Positions 39,901-47,278 of a stretch of DNA of 64,000 nt are shown here, piece by piece. A program made the position numbers and the translations under genes. Under the pieces are notes generated by a model. The model did not search any database. It saw only the letters and a list, made by a program, of their open reading frames with translations, and was not told the origin of the DNA. The DNA comes from Anaerolineae bacterium (GTDB taxonomy: Bacteria; Chloroflexota; Anaerolineae; 4572-78; J111), in NCBI GenBank assembly GCA_022071955.1, contig JAJVIM010000004.1:124001-188000 (forward strand). Direction: 5' to 3'. The first letter of the stretch is position 1. Every line of letters starts with the position of its first letter.

Positions 39901-41047
39901 GTCGTCGTACGAGCGTGGCGAATTCGAGGACAAGGTCACCCGCTTCGGCTTTCAGTTCGATAGCAAGGGCAAGTTGGAAAATATCCATCTGGTGCAGGGA
40001 GCCAGCGGAATTGATCTGGATGACCCCAAATTTGAGGACAAGTCCTGGAAGCGGATTAACAAGGCGCTGCAAAAACTGGCGGCGACAATGAAGGATATTC
40101 CGGCCGATGTGCCGGTGCTGGTTGAAACGATGGACATGCCGCCCAAGACTGTCCGCACGTCGCTCAAGAGTTTCTGGCCGGGGACCGAAGTGAAGGCGAT
40201 TCGCTGGCATGACCCTAAAACGGGGAAATTTGTGCCGGTCGGGAGGGGGGTGCCCTACAGGCACCGGGGGGGCAAGAAGTGGCCGGAGATGAAGAGCGGG
40301 GCTAAAGCGGCTGACATTATGGGCTACTGCAAGATGGTCAACACCGAACTTGAGCGGTATCGGGAACAGGAAGACCGCCTGATCAATGATACCATATCCG
40401 CCGCGATGGAGGGCATCATAACCGACGACAAGACGCGGGAACAGCTTGAGCAGATTCACTATGAGTACGGCAAGATGGAGGATGACGCTCAAAATAAAAT
40501 ATGGCGGGGGATGCACAAGAAAAGCAACGTGCTCGACCTGACTGTGGTAATGCAAGGCAGCGTCGCAGAGTGGCAAGACGAAGCCATGACTGAATTTCTG
40601 GCGCGGGTGCAACGGCGGCCAGAACTGCTGGCGCGGGCCGTCACAGTCGATGTTCGCGGTAACCGGCGAGCCAGTTTTAACTCCGCTATGAATAGAGTAG
40701 ATATGGCCGAGGGGGACGGGTCATACGTTGTAATGCATGAAATGGGCCATTGGCTGGAACATCATGACCGGAAAGTGTACAAGGCCGCCAAAGCGTTTCT
40801 TGATAAACGAACTGCCGGGGAAAGAGAAAAACCCATGTCAATGTTAACCGGCAATCCCACCTACAATGATTGGGAGTACGGGCGCAAAGACAAATTCCGC
40901 ACCCCCTATGTCGGCAAAAGTTACGATAACGCGACAGAGGTCATTTCGATGGGGGTTCAGTATTTGTGGCAGGACCCGCTCAAGTTCGCCAAAGAAGACC
41001 CGGAGCACATGGAATTGACTTTGAAAGCGCTGGAAGGGAGTCTCTGA
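36962..41047 (+). CDS. Portal-MuF-metalloprotease fusion with two internal tags (1361 aa)
   Basis: Residues 1-410 are an HK97-type portal (WVYSNTDLISGEFSQGEVLV, KPIGGELGKMLYPHAQRF). A Gly/Pro linker follows, then a MuF head-morphogenesis domain (about 480-860) ending in its cysteine cluster, CMTQCRCSL (809) and HCDDCERLSKEWKPYI. At 864 comes VKANPYHDPKTGKFAGK, then an unassigned domain. A second shorter copy, WHDPKTGKFVP, lies near 1083. The end is a zincin-like metalloprotease with HEMGHWLEHH (H1259, E1260, H1263) and a downstream TEVISMGVQY that could give the third ligand. Portal-MuF-toxin fusions exist; the two tags and terminal protease make this one distinctive. The protein would be ejected or act in the head. 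Confidence 0.85.
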   Translation: MAFWDRWVDGYLNSRGYVKADDVPRVSFETIFSGESDSSDGRGLLQTLSDEKARQLAMQSAWVYSNTDLISGEFSQGEVLVHEEKDGKDVELPDHELNAVFKTPSQNEFLDASFLWGYTVTWALLRGEAYWLMNLNRTGKVAEILPVPSDRMAPIADRKNYIKEFRYYPDDNPRGVPIPKERVMYWRRVNINSYRRGFGLFTPLDRPMQAEDQATRWNLDTFSKGLTLQTLLLLPADLREDIFETARAQIEQQLVREKKRFMVARGGQVDAKTIGMTHSDAQFMALRNMARDEIDRIFNIPEGFWSAKANRATAQAARANFMDFAVWPLMVSLGRAISGQIVWRYYDKNLKAKFRDTRPTDRAMELTERRFYWSIYTLDECRKEIGMKPIGGELGKMLYPHAQRFNPQQQGGGEGGGKGQPKLPGGAAPQLPGPGGGGDESGGKPPTPPGAAYQEQQGKPIDSPLGDEVIDQTPAAAVAAKSVWPSRQYTNNKDEAIADLRRWRARAVKMWQRGDDPATYDFYSQHIPGYLVDEIKAGLETVAMLDEVHKLFGGAEAYLRGKKALALLPRGGGEALPDLLTVADLTDADFVRVVKIWDELMPEWAGLLGAPEEAAESVEVDTAKAFETHRYVLVGDIKAAPIWEWNTKLRRYRNTKTKKIIGAAQMVELRDTFIERQQQRVADLAGRLVREEITVQEWALAQREIIKETYLAQYGMAVGGRQKMLPRDYGRIGAELRGQYKYLSDFAEEIRSGAFAAATPDGLSNRIAHRANLYIGSSVRSFEKGRVATYGDELYDALPQVPGDGETACMTQCRCSLRIEETGTEYHVFWVLDKNAEHCDDCERLSKEWKPYIVPKIIEGKAVVKANPYHDPKTGKFAGKQGGKRYTLAGGDKQPKAHYVSNPTSLQKIYEESQANQRRAVDEYNKRLKNGELPAVVKPLVYEPAEARIPGFMDPRTGDLIVSTRGGAHRDIISEMMPGKSSYERGEFEDKVTRFGFQFDSKGKLENIHLVQGASGIDLDDPKFEDKSWKRINKALQKLAATMKDIPADVPVLVETMDMPPKTVRTSLKSFWPGTEVKAIRWHDPKTGKFVPVGRGVPYRHRGGKKWPEMKSGAKAADIMGYCKMVNTELERYREQEDRLINDTISAAMEGIITDDKTREQLEQIHYEYGKMEDDAQNKIWRGMHKKSNVLDLTVVMQGSVAEWQDEAMTEFLARVQRRPELLARAVTVDVRGNRRASFNSAMNRVDMAEGDGSYVVMHEMGHWLEHHDRKVYKAAKAFLDKRTAGEREKPMSMLTGNPTYNDWEYGRKDKFRTPYVGKSYDNATEVISMGVQYLWQDPLKFAKEDPEHMELTLKALEGSL

Positions 41048-41283
41048 TGTCGGTCACGATCAGGATTGGAAAAACGGAATGCACCGTTACCGATGGTAAA
41101 TGGTCAAGCAAAGACGAGAATCTGGCCAAAATTCTTGATATGCTGTGTGGGCCGAAAGCTCCTCACGGCTATAGCCCAAACCGCAATATGGGGCAAGCGC
41201 TGCTGGCCATAAAACGATTCAAGGGGGAGCTGGTCAAATACGATGAGCCTAAACTCAAATCCGACCGCGACGCCATCTACTGA
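41047..41283 (+). CDS. Small protein coupled to the metalloprotease fusion (78 aa)
   Basis: A 78-residue protein starting at the TGATG overlap with the portal fusion. It begins MSVTIRIGKTECTVTDGKWS and ends acidic/basic. Its tight coupling to a possible terminal toxin makes an inhibitor or immunity role conceivable, but that is speculation. Family not recognised. Confidence 0.6.
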   Translation: MSVTIRIGKTECTVTDGKWSSKDENLAKILDMLCGPKAPHGYSPNRNMGQALLAIKRFKGELVKYDEPKLKSDRDAIY

Positions 41284-41431
41284 TAACCGGGCGCTGGACC
41301 ACAAAACCGATGTGCTGCTTGAAACCGTGACCAGGGCGCTGGTCATGGTGCTAAACGGACTATGTGATTATCGCGGCGTGCCGCGGCTGGTGGCCAGCCG
41401 CCGCGAAAGGAGGCAAAGAGGTAATGATTGA
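41243..41431 (+). CDS. Small overlapping hypothetical protein (62 aa)
   Basis: Starts inside the previous gene with a 41-base overlap and ends inside the next. It has a helical core (HKTDVLLETVTRALVMVLNG) and a basic tail. No strong Shine-Dalgarno (GGGGAG is 14 bases away). It may be coupled, or a chance frame filling an otherwise empty stretch. Confidence 0.4.
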   Translation: MSLNSNPTATPSTDNRALDHKTDVLLETVTRALVMVLNGLCDYRGVPRLVASRRERRQRGND

Positions 41432-41921
41432 CAAGACCTGGCTATTGATGAACCTGAACTATCTCAAGTACGTGCTCCGGCACAAATGGTACGTCCTGAT
41501 TGAAGGGGTGAAACTGGACGTGCCGCTGTGGGGGCTTTTGATTCACGACTGGCAAAAATTCACCCCAACCGAGTGGCAACCTTATGCGCTGTCATTCTAT
41601 GGGCCGTGGAGCCGGGCTGAGCGGCCAGACTGGTTGGTTAAAGACTTCAAGGTTGCATGGCTGCATCACATGCATTATGGCCCGCACCACTGGGAATACT
41701 GGCTCCTGCGCGATGGCGACGGCGTGGAAGCGCTGGAAATGCCGTATCGTTATCAGGTTGAAATGCTGGCTGACTGGCATGGGGCCGGGCTGGCCATCTC
41801 CGGCAAAAAAGACACAGCCGAATGGTACAAAAAAACCCACGACCGTATCATTCTGCACCCGACCACCCGTTTCTGGGTCGAGGACATGCTGGGTCTGCAC
41901 GAAATGAACGCTTACGTATGA
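41424..41921 (+). CDS. DUF5662-like protein (165 aa)
   Basis: ATG 41424 follows AAAGGAGG. The layout KYVLRHKWYVLIEG, LLIHDWQKFTPTEW, and HHMHYGPHHWEYW matches the His-rich DUF5662 family found in phages and Bacillus, whose conserved His/Asp residues suggest a metal-dependent enzyme of unknown reaction. ATGA overlap with the following gene. Confidence 0.7.
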   Translation: MIDKTWLLMNLNYLKYVLRHKWYVLIEGVKLDVPLWGLLIHDWQKFTPTEWQPYALSFYGPWSRAERPDWLVKDFKVAWLHHMHYGPHHWEYWLLRDGDGVEALEMPYRYQVEMLADWHGAGLAISGKKDTAEWYKKTHDRIILHPTTRFWVEDMLGLHEMNAYV

Positions 41922-42115
41922 CCAACGAAGAATTGCTCTACTTGAAAGCGCTGGCCCAACGGGCGCAGCCGTTTACGGGAGAGAGTGTTGATGAGCCGGT
42001 GAATGATGAATGGCTGCGGCGGGTTGAAGCTAACGGCGAGTTCTTTGTCGCTGCGCATCAAGCGATACCGGCGCTGGTTGACGAACTCATTAAGCTCAGG
42101 TCTGGCATGAATTAA
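41918..42115 (+). CDS. Small hypothetical phage protein (65 aa)
   Basis: A 65-residue protein with the ending EANGEFFVAAHQAIPALVDELI, a pattern common in uncharacterised small phage proteins. ATGA overlap with the DUF5662-like gene. It is the last gene before the capsid operon's promoter. Confidence 0.6.
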   Translation: MTNEELLYLKALAQRAQPFTGESVDEPVNDEWLRRVEANGEFFVAAHQAIPALVDELIKLRSGMN

Positions 42116-42152
42116 GACGGTTGCCATTTGGAGGTATATTTCTCCGGCACTG

Positions 42153-42181
42153 TTGACGATTACTGCGTAATATGATATGAT
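42153..42181 (+). promoter_or_regulatory. Sigma70-like promoter of the capsid operon
   Basis: TTGACG (42153-42158), 17-base spacer, TATGAT (42176-42181). It lies 40 bases after the previous stop and 155 bases before the capsid-protease ATG. A leader hairpin GCGGA-ATAG-TCCGC and then a full terminator (42282-42318) follow before the gene. Confidence 0.65.
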
Positions 42182-42281
42182 TCTGATAGCGCCCCCACGC
42201 CTGGCGTCGCGGCGCTGAGTAAGTCTAAAAAATCAATAGTAGGAATTTGCGGAATAGTCCGCGTCTCCGGTGAATAACCTG

Positions 42282-42318
42282 CGGCGCATGGTCATCTGAC
42301 CATGCGCCGTTTTTTTTT
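42282..42318 (+). terminator. Strong intrinsic terminator ahead of the capsid protease
   Basis: CGGCGCATGGTCA (42282-42294) pairs perfectly over 13 bp with TGACCATGCGCCG (42297-42309) around a 2-base loop, followed by nine T residues. It is 18 bases upstream of the protease ATG (42336), placed as an attenuator or the end of an RNA of about 130 bases made from the 42.15-kb promoter. Confidence 0.75.
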
Positions 42319-42335
42319 GTCCTGGGGAGTGAGGT

Positions 42336-43682
42336 ATGAACGAAGAAGAAAAACAAGACGAAGTGGTAGGTGAAGTTCCTCGGCAGCCAGAACCGGCAGA
42401 ACCGGCAGAGCCGGTTGCGCCAGCGAAGGCCGTCAAGGCGGCGGCCAGCGATGACGCTGACGCTGACGATGCGGCAGAACCGGCTAAAGACACGGCCGGG
42501 ATGGCGCAGCAAATGCATGACCTGGCCGTGGCGATGGGCGCGGCCTGTGGCGAAAAGAAGTCAGCCGACATCGCCGTCCCTCTGGCCGGGATGTGGGCAA
42601 TGACAACGAGCGGTCCCGTCATCAAGGCATTCAGCCTGACCGAGCGGGCCGACCGGGTGCGCCGGACATGGAGCAAGCTCTACCGCGACCGGATGGGCAA
42701 CCGGCCTCCTGTGGATGAAGTGGGGGAGGAGATGCCTTACGTCCGCGATGTACTTGACGATCAACTTATCGTCAGCAATCGCGGCGATTTGTTTTCTTAC
42801 CCCTACACCATCAAGCAGGGCGGCGAAATCGAATTCGGCGACCCATCCCGTGTTGAAGTTCAGTATGTGGCTATCGGCGCGGCGGTCAGCCCATTTAAGT
42901 CGTTGGCGGTCAAGTCTATCACCGAATACCCGACCGGCGTTGTTGTGGGCGGCCATTTGCTGTTGTGGGGCGACCCGTCTCACAAAGACATGGGTGGTGA
43001 CTACTTTGTGAAGGGGTTGACCGAATTGTGGCTCGACCGCTACCCCAACGCGCCGACCCTGTTCCACCACGGCCTGGACCAGAAGTTGGGGCTGGCGGTC
43101 ATCGGCCATCGCGTCAAAGCTGCAACCGACGATACCGGCGTCTGGGTCGAAAGCTGGCTGGATAAGTCAAGCCAGTATTGGTCGATGGTTAAACCGCTGC
43201 TCGAAAAAGAAGCGTTGTTTTATAGCCCCGGTTCGGCCAGCCATCTGATTAAACGCGGCACAGATGGCCAGCTAAAATCTTTCCCCGTCATCGAGGATAC
43301 GCTTACCCCGGTCCCCATGCAGCACCGCCTTTTGCCGGTCTCCCAGATTAAGGCGGCCTATCAGCACGTCAAAACCACCTATCAGGCGGTCAAGTCCGAA
43401 CTTGACGATGATGAGCTGGAGATCGACGACGAGTTGCTGGAAGAGCTGGATGAACTGGATGACGCGCTGGCAGATGATGACGATGTGAAAAAAATCCCCA
43501 CAGAAGGTGAGGATGGCGAGTGGGATTGGGTAGACGATGATGTGCCCGATGGTAACGACGATGACGATTATGTGGACGACGATGACGACGGCCTTAAAAA
43601 TCTGATGCGCGAGGCGGACCTGTTGGATGCCGCCATTTCAACAGCCGGTGCAACGCATCGGCTGGAACAGCTTAACCGCTAG
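42336..43682 (+). CDS. Capsid maturation protease with acidic scaffold-like tail (448 aa)
   Basis: Residues about 1-60 are a Pro/Ala/Glu-rich disordered segment. Residues about 170-330 form a phage prohead-protease-like domain (VVVGGHLLLWGDPSHKDMGG, then TLFHHGLDQKLGLAVIGHRV with a candidate catalytic His, and LFYSPGSASHLIKR with a Ser). The C-terminal 100 residues are very acidic (DDDELEIDDELLEELDELDD), like a scaffold or delta domain. Protease plus scaffold in one chain directly before the major capsid gene is the expected arrangement. Confidence 0.75.
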   Translation: MNEEEKQDEVVGEVPRQPEPAEPAEPVAPAKAVKAAASDDADADDAAEPAKDTAGMAQQMHDLAVAMGAACGEKKSADIAVPLAGMWAMTTSGPVIKAFSLTERADRVRRTWSKLYRDRMGNRPPVDEVGEEMPYVRDVLDDQLIVSNRGDLFSYPYTIKQGGEIEFGDPSRVEVQYVAIGAAVSPFKSLAVKSITEYPTGVVVGGHLLLWGDPSHKDMGGDYFVKGLTELWLDRYPNAPTLFHHGLDQKLGLAVIGHRVKAATDDTGVWVESWLDKSSQYWSMVKPLLEKEALFYSPGSASHLIKRGTDGQLKSFPVIEDTLTPVPMQHRLLPVSQIKAAYQHVKTTYQAVKSELDDDELEIDDELLEELDELDDALADDDDVKKIPTEGEDGEWDWVDDDVPDGNDDDDYVDDDDDGLKNLMREADLLDAAISTAGATHRLEQLNR

Positions 43683-43708
43683 TTTTTTTACCGATTGATA
43701 CATTTTTT

Positions 43709-43722
43709 AGTGAATTTTTTCA
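43709..43722 (+). promoter_or_regulatory. AGTGAATTTTTTCA element before the capsid gene
   Basis: A 14-base element identical to 17647-17660, lying directly ahead of the capsid gene's Shine-Dalgarno. No -10/-35 pair is visible here, so it may act on RNA or as an operator for read-through control. Confidence 0.4.
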
Positions 43723-43737
43723 AAGGAGAGTGTGACA

Positions 43738-45147
43738 ATGGCGGCTGATACTACAGTCAAATTGGACCCCGTTCAGGAACTCTACGCGCAGGCCCGCAGC
43801 AAAGTGACCGAAGCTAAATCGTTGCTGGCCAATTCCGGTGACCCGGAACAGGCGCGAGAGCTGATGGACGCGGCCAAAGCCCTTAAGGCGAAAGCCGAAG
43901 TGATGAAGGAAGCGATGGATTTCCTGAAAGCCAGTGATGAGCCGATTCAGGACATCGACTTCCCGGATGATGACCCGCTGTTTGATGACGTTGATGGCAA
44001 AGCGGACCCGGAAAATGATGTCATCAAGGCGGTGAACGTAATTCGCTTCTCCGGGCTGGAAGGCATCGACGACCCGACCGGGGTGGTGATGCAGGAAATC
44101 TATGACGGCGATTTCCGCGAACATATCTTCAACCAGACCAAAGCGTTTGGTAAATACCTGCGCGGCAAAAACCCCGAACGGATTTTGACCCGGCAACTCT
44201 GGACCCCGGCCGATGTGAAGTCGATGTTGATGAGCGGGTTGGGCGTGACCGAAATCAAGGCCACGATGGTTGAAGGCCAGGACATCCTGGGTGGCTACGC
44301 TGTCCCCCCGCAAATCACCAACGACATCAACAAGCGCATTCGCGGCCTGACCGCTGTCCGGCAAGCCGGGGCGCGGGTTATTCGCACGGCCAGCAACTCC
44401 ATTCAGTGGCTGCGCATCGAGGGCGGCGACAAACGCTACCCTGGTAACCTGCGCGGCGAATGGGGCGGCGAAACCGCGAACCCGGCCGAGAAAAACCTCA
44501 AATTTGGCCTGGACCGGATCAACGTAGACCTGTACACCTACCGGCTGCGCATGTCGGCCAGCCTGGTTGAGGACGCCGAAAACATCATTGACCTGTTCAA
44601 TGAGGAGGTCGCCGACACCCTGGCCATCGACGAGGACGCGGTGTTTATCACCGGCACCGGCACCAACCAGCCCCGTGGCTTGCTGCCGGGTGGGGTGAAC
44701 AAGCATAGCTTTGCCGAAGTGCCATCTGGCAGCGCCGCTGCACTGACCGTTACCGGCGTCAAGAAATTGCGGCGCGGGGTGGCCTCACAATACCGGAATG
44801 CCAACGCCGCCAGTTGGCTGGCCAACAGCGAAACGGCCAGCACGATTGAGAACTTCCAGGACGCCGAAAACCGCTTCTATTTCGAGTACCTGGACAATGG
44901 CGACCGCTTCATGCGCTCCGCCTTCCGCGAAAGCGAAGCGATGCCCGACATTGCGGCCGGTAATTACCCGCTGCTGTATGGCGACTTCTCCGGGTATGCC
45001 ATCGTGGAACGACTGGGGCTGGCCATCCGCCGCTATAACGACAGCTACACCGGCATCAACATGATCGAATTCCAGGTGCGGCGTCGGGTCGGCGGTGATG
45101 TCTGGCAGCCGTGGAAATTTGCTGTTCAGAAGGTAGCCGCGAGCTAA
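43738..45147 (+). CDS. Major capsid protein, HK97 fold (469 aa)
   Basis: ATG 43738 is preferred over GTG 43732 because AAAGGAGAG lies about 8 bases upstream. Residues 1-95 are a helical delta/scaffold-like region (VQELYAQARSKVTEAKSLLA). The HK97 core follows: GGYAVPPQITNDINKRIRGL, SIQWLRIEGGDKRYPGNLRG, EWGGETANPAEKNLKFG, MSASLVEDAENIIDLFNEEV, FITGTGTNQPRGLLP and the P-domain/spine helix near VKKLRRGVASQYRNANAASW. Order and motifs are those of phage major capsid proteins. Probably the most abundant virion protein. Confidence 0.95.
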   Translation: MAADTTVKLDPVQELYAQARSKVTEAKSLLANSGDPEQARELMDAAKALKAKAEVMKEAMDFLKASDEPIQDIDFPDDDPLFDDVDGKADPENDVIKAVNVIRFSGLEGIDDPTGVVMQEIYDGDFREHIFNQTKAFGKYLRGKNPERILTRQLWTPADVKSMLMSGLGVTEIKATMVEGQDILGGYAVPPQITNDINKRIRGLTAVRQAGARVIRTASNSIQWLRIEGGDKRYPGNLRGEWGGETANPAEKNLKFGLDRINVDLYTYRLRMSASLVEDAENIIDLFNEEVADTLAIDEDAVFITGTGTNQPRGLLPGGVNKHSFAEVPSGSAAALTVTGVKKLRRGVASQYRNANAASWLANSETASTIENFQDAENRFYFEYLDNGDRFMRSAFRESEAMPDIAAGNYPLLYGDFSGYAIVERLGLAIRRYNDSYTGINMIEFQVRRRVGGDVWQPWKFAVQKVAAS

Positions 45148-45168
45148 GCGGAAAGGAGCCAGGACGAA

Positions 45169-45633
45169 ATGTTTAATATCAGTGGTTTTACTCTTGACGC
45201 CAACGTCAAATTTGCCAACGCCAACGCCGCCATCCAGACGGCGCTCGCGGCGGGGCAATATCCGGCGTCCGGCGATTTTGTAAACGTGGCTGAGTTCGAG
45301 ACCTTCTTTGTACTCGTCGCCCTCGGCGGTATCGCCGATGCGGTCGTTTTCACGTTACAGGCAGCCGATGCCGTTGATGGCACGCCGGTCGAAATTGACG
45401 ACACCAAAGTCAAAAAGACCATCGCGGCCACCGACGATGGTCAACTGTTGCTCTTTCAGGTTGAAACCCGCAACCTGCCCAGCGCTCAGCACTCGTTCGT
45501 TTCACTCAATGTCGCCGGAATTACCGGGGCCAACTACGCGGCCATCCTGTTCCTGATGCCGTCCAACTTCCCGCCCGTTACCCAGGCCGACACGGTGCTG
45601 CCAGCCGACAATGTTCTGACCCTGATGGGGTAA
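45169..45633 (+). CDS. Head decoration-like protein (154 aa)
   Basis: A beta-rich, hydrophobic 154-residue protein directly after the capsid gene (AKFANANAAI-type start, FFVLVALGGIADAVVFTLQA). Small beta proteins here are usually decoration or capsid-stabilising proteins. A terminator follows it, suiting a strongly expressed unit. Family not recognised by name. Confidence 0.6.
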   Translation: MFNISGFTLDANVKFANANAAIQTALAAGQYPASGDFVNVAEFETFFVLVALGGIADAVVFTLQAADAVDGTPVEIDDTKVKKTIAATDDGQLLLFQVETRNLPSAQHSFVSLNVAGITGANYAAILFLMPSNFPPVTQADTVLPADNVLTLMG

Positions 45634-45680
45634 GCCTTCTCGCAGGCGCATCGTTACTGACACGTTTGTGACCCACCTTA

Positions 45681-45719
45681 AGGGCGGGGGAGGAATTCTG
45701 CCTGCCCCGCCTTTTTTTT
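45681..45719 (+). terminator. Intrinsic terminator after the capsid genes
   Basis: GGCGGGG (45683-45689) and CCCCGCC (45705-45711), 7 bp, extended by AGG/CCT, followed by eight T residues (45712-45719). It closes the capsid/decoration unit about 50 bases after the decoration stop and 11 bases before the next start. Confidence 0.7.
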
Positions 45720-45730
45720 GTGAGCATCCA

Positions 45731-46219
45731 ATGGCCATACCACTACTGCAAACTGTTGACGGATTATTTGAGGGGCTGACCTGGCGCGAGGTTGGCGTGA
45801 TTGGGGCAATCATCATCTTTATTGTGGTTGTCCGATTTGACGATCTTAAAAAAGCCGTTGCCTGGATTTTTAGCGTGTTTGTTGCCGATGTGGCCGACCG
45901 GCGAGAGGCCATGCAAAAAGATAAATCCCAGGAAATCGAGTTAGAACTTAATCGCTGGGAATTTCAGGCCCAAAAAGAGGCGACAAAGGAGAGCCGGGAA
46001 TGGTCAGTAAGCCAACAAGCTATACAGTTGCTACAGGGGCAATTGGACTTCTACAGAACCGAATTTCAGAACATGCTGCGAGTGCAGCAAGAGCTTTTGG
46101 TCGCGTTCGTCGCCATGCAACGCGACATCGACGCCACCAAAGACCAGATGCGGCAAATGTGGGGACTGCTCGCGGAAATCAAGGACAACCTCAAGAATGC
46201 TAAATCAAGAGACCTATAG
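45731..46219 (+). CDS. Single-pass membrane/coiled-coil protein (162 aa)
   Basis: One transmembrane helix near the N-terminus (VGVIGAIIIFIVVVRF) is followed by a long charged coiled coil (EIELELNRWEFQAQKEATKE and onward). The topology resembles a membrane-anchored accessory protein such as a spanin or holin partner. Its location between head genes is unusual for lysis functions. It overlaps the next membrane protein by 23 bases. The ribosome site is weak, close to the terminator. Confidence 0.6.
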   Translation: MAIPLLQTVDGLFEGLTWREVGVIGAIIIFIVVVRFDDLKKAVAWIFSVFVADVADRREAMQKDKSQEIELELNRWEFQAQKEATKESREWSVSQQAIQLLQGQLDFYRTEFQNMLRVQQELLVAFVAMQRDIDATKDQMRQMWGLLAEIKDNLKNAKSRDL

Positions 46220-46556
46220 AATTATTTCGTTCCTGGTCGGGAGCGGGGCAGCGCTGCTGGCCGCGATCCACCTGGGGGCCGGGGCGTATATCTATCTCGA
46301 AATTGTGACCAACAAACGCAACGGCATCAGTTTTTACCTGGGCACCTACATTTGCCTGATTGGCGTGCTGTTTATGTGGCTGGCCGGGCAAGGGCTGGCC
46401 GAAGGGATGTTTTTTAACACTTACGTCTCGCTCAGCGTGGCCGGGATGGCGCTATTGGTTATCTACTCGGTCATCATATTCATCATTTACCGCTTGATAA
46501 AGAGGTTGCTCAGTGAGCCTACAAATACTGCCCCAGATAAAGACAAGGCTGCGTAA
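46197..46556 (+). CDS. Three-pass small membrane protein (holin-like candidate, 119 aa)
   Basis: Three hydrophobic helices (SFLVGSGAALLAAIHLGAGA; YLGTYICLIGVLFMWLAG; SVAGMALLVIYSVIIFIIY) and a charged tail (KDKAA end). Size and three-helix topology fit class I holins, but no endolysin lies next to it. An alternative is a superinfection-exclusion membrane protein. It overlaps its neighbours. Confidence 0.55.
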   Translation: MLNQETYRIISFLVGSGAALLAAIHLGAGAYIYLEIVTNKRNGISFYLGTYICLIGVLFMWLAGQGLAEGMFFNTYVSLSVAGMALLVIYSVIIFIIYRLIKRLLSEPTNTAPDKDKAA

Positions 46557-47064
46557 CGCCGCGACACTGTCTGGCCAGATCGCCAGCAATACAATTAAGC
46601 TGGCCGACCAAATGAACGCATGGCCCGATGATTTGCGGAGCGCCTGCGACGAGTTGGAGTCCGCCGCCGAGCGTATCAAAACCCTGATGCTGGAAGTTGA
46701 GACGGCGCGGGTGATGATTGCCGAAAGCAGCGAGGGCGGCAAGGTTTTGTCAGAGGCTGTGAATGACACGGCCCAGATTGTCAACAATATCGAATGGATC
46801 ATCAACCAGAAACCGCGAGTCCTGGTCATGCTGGTCGAACGGCTTGACCCCAACGCCAAACGAGCGTTCTGGGAGATGCTCCAAAACTCTCAGAATTCAT
46901 TACCCGGTAATGAAGAAATTGATTACGCGGTAATGACAGGAAAGGACAGTAATAATGAAGCAGGTGAAAATTCTGGAAGCGGGGCCGTACCGCGATTACA
47001 GGAATCGGGCGGGGATGGGGGCGATGCGGCTGGATCAGGGTGCCCAGGTCGAATACCCGGATGA
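46513..47064 (+). CDS. Hypothetical helical protein with overlapping end (183 aa)
   Basis: GTG start inside the previous gene (44-base overlap). Residues 1-140 are helical with coiled-coil character (DQMNAWPDDLRSACDELESA, then VNDTAQIVNNIEWIINQKPR). The last 40 residues are read over the next gene in another frame and look low-complexity (SGGDGGDAAGSG), so the functional protein may effectively end near 46955. Family not recognised. Confidence 0.6.
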   Translation: MSLQILPQIKTRLRNAATLSGQIASNTIKLADQMNAWPDDLRSACDELESAAERIKTLMLEVETARVMIAESSEGGKVLSEAVNDTAQIVNNIEWIINQKPRVLVMLVERLDPNAKRAFWEMLQNSQNSLPGNEEIDYAVMTGKDSNNEAGENSGSGAVPRLQESGGDGGDAAGSGCPGRIPG

Positions 47065-47278
47065 TTACGCCGATTTTCTGGTTGATGCCAAACTCGCCGA
47101 ATTCGTTTCCGGCGCTGAAAAACCGGCCCGGAAAGCCGAGCCAAAGCCGGAGCCTGCGCCAGAAGCTGAACCGGCCGCAAAAGTAGCCGCGGTCGCCGCC
47201 GAAGTTGAACCGGCCGCAGAGCCTGCGTCGGAAGTTGAACCAGCCAAACGACCGGCGCGAGCTGCCAAAAAGGCGTAA
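46955..47278 (+). CDS. Head-completion-type small protein with Ala/Pro/Glu tail (107 aa)
   Basis: Residues 1-50 (VKILEAGPYRDYRNRAGMGA, then VEYPDDYADFLVDAKLAEFV) look like a short beta-rich domain often found between capsid and connector genes. The rest is a low-complexity Ala/Glu/Pro tail, likely flexible. Its stop abuts the next start. Confidence 0.6.
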   Translation: MKQVKILEAGPYRDYRNRAGMGAMRLDQGAQVEYPDDYADFLVDAKLAEFVSGAEKPARKAEPKPEPAPEAEPAAKVAAVAAEVEPAAEPASEVEPAKRPARAAKKA

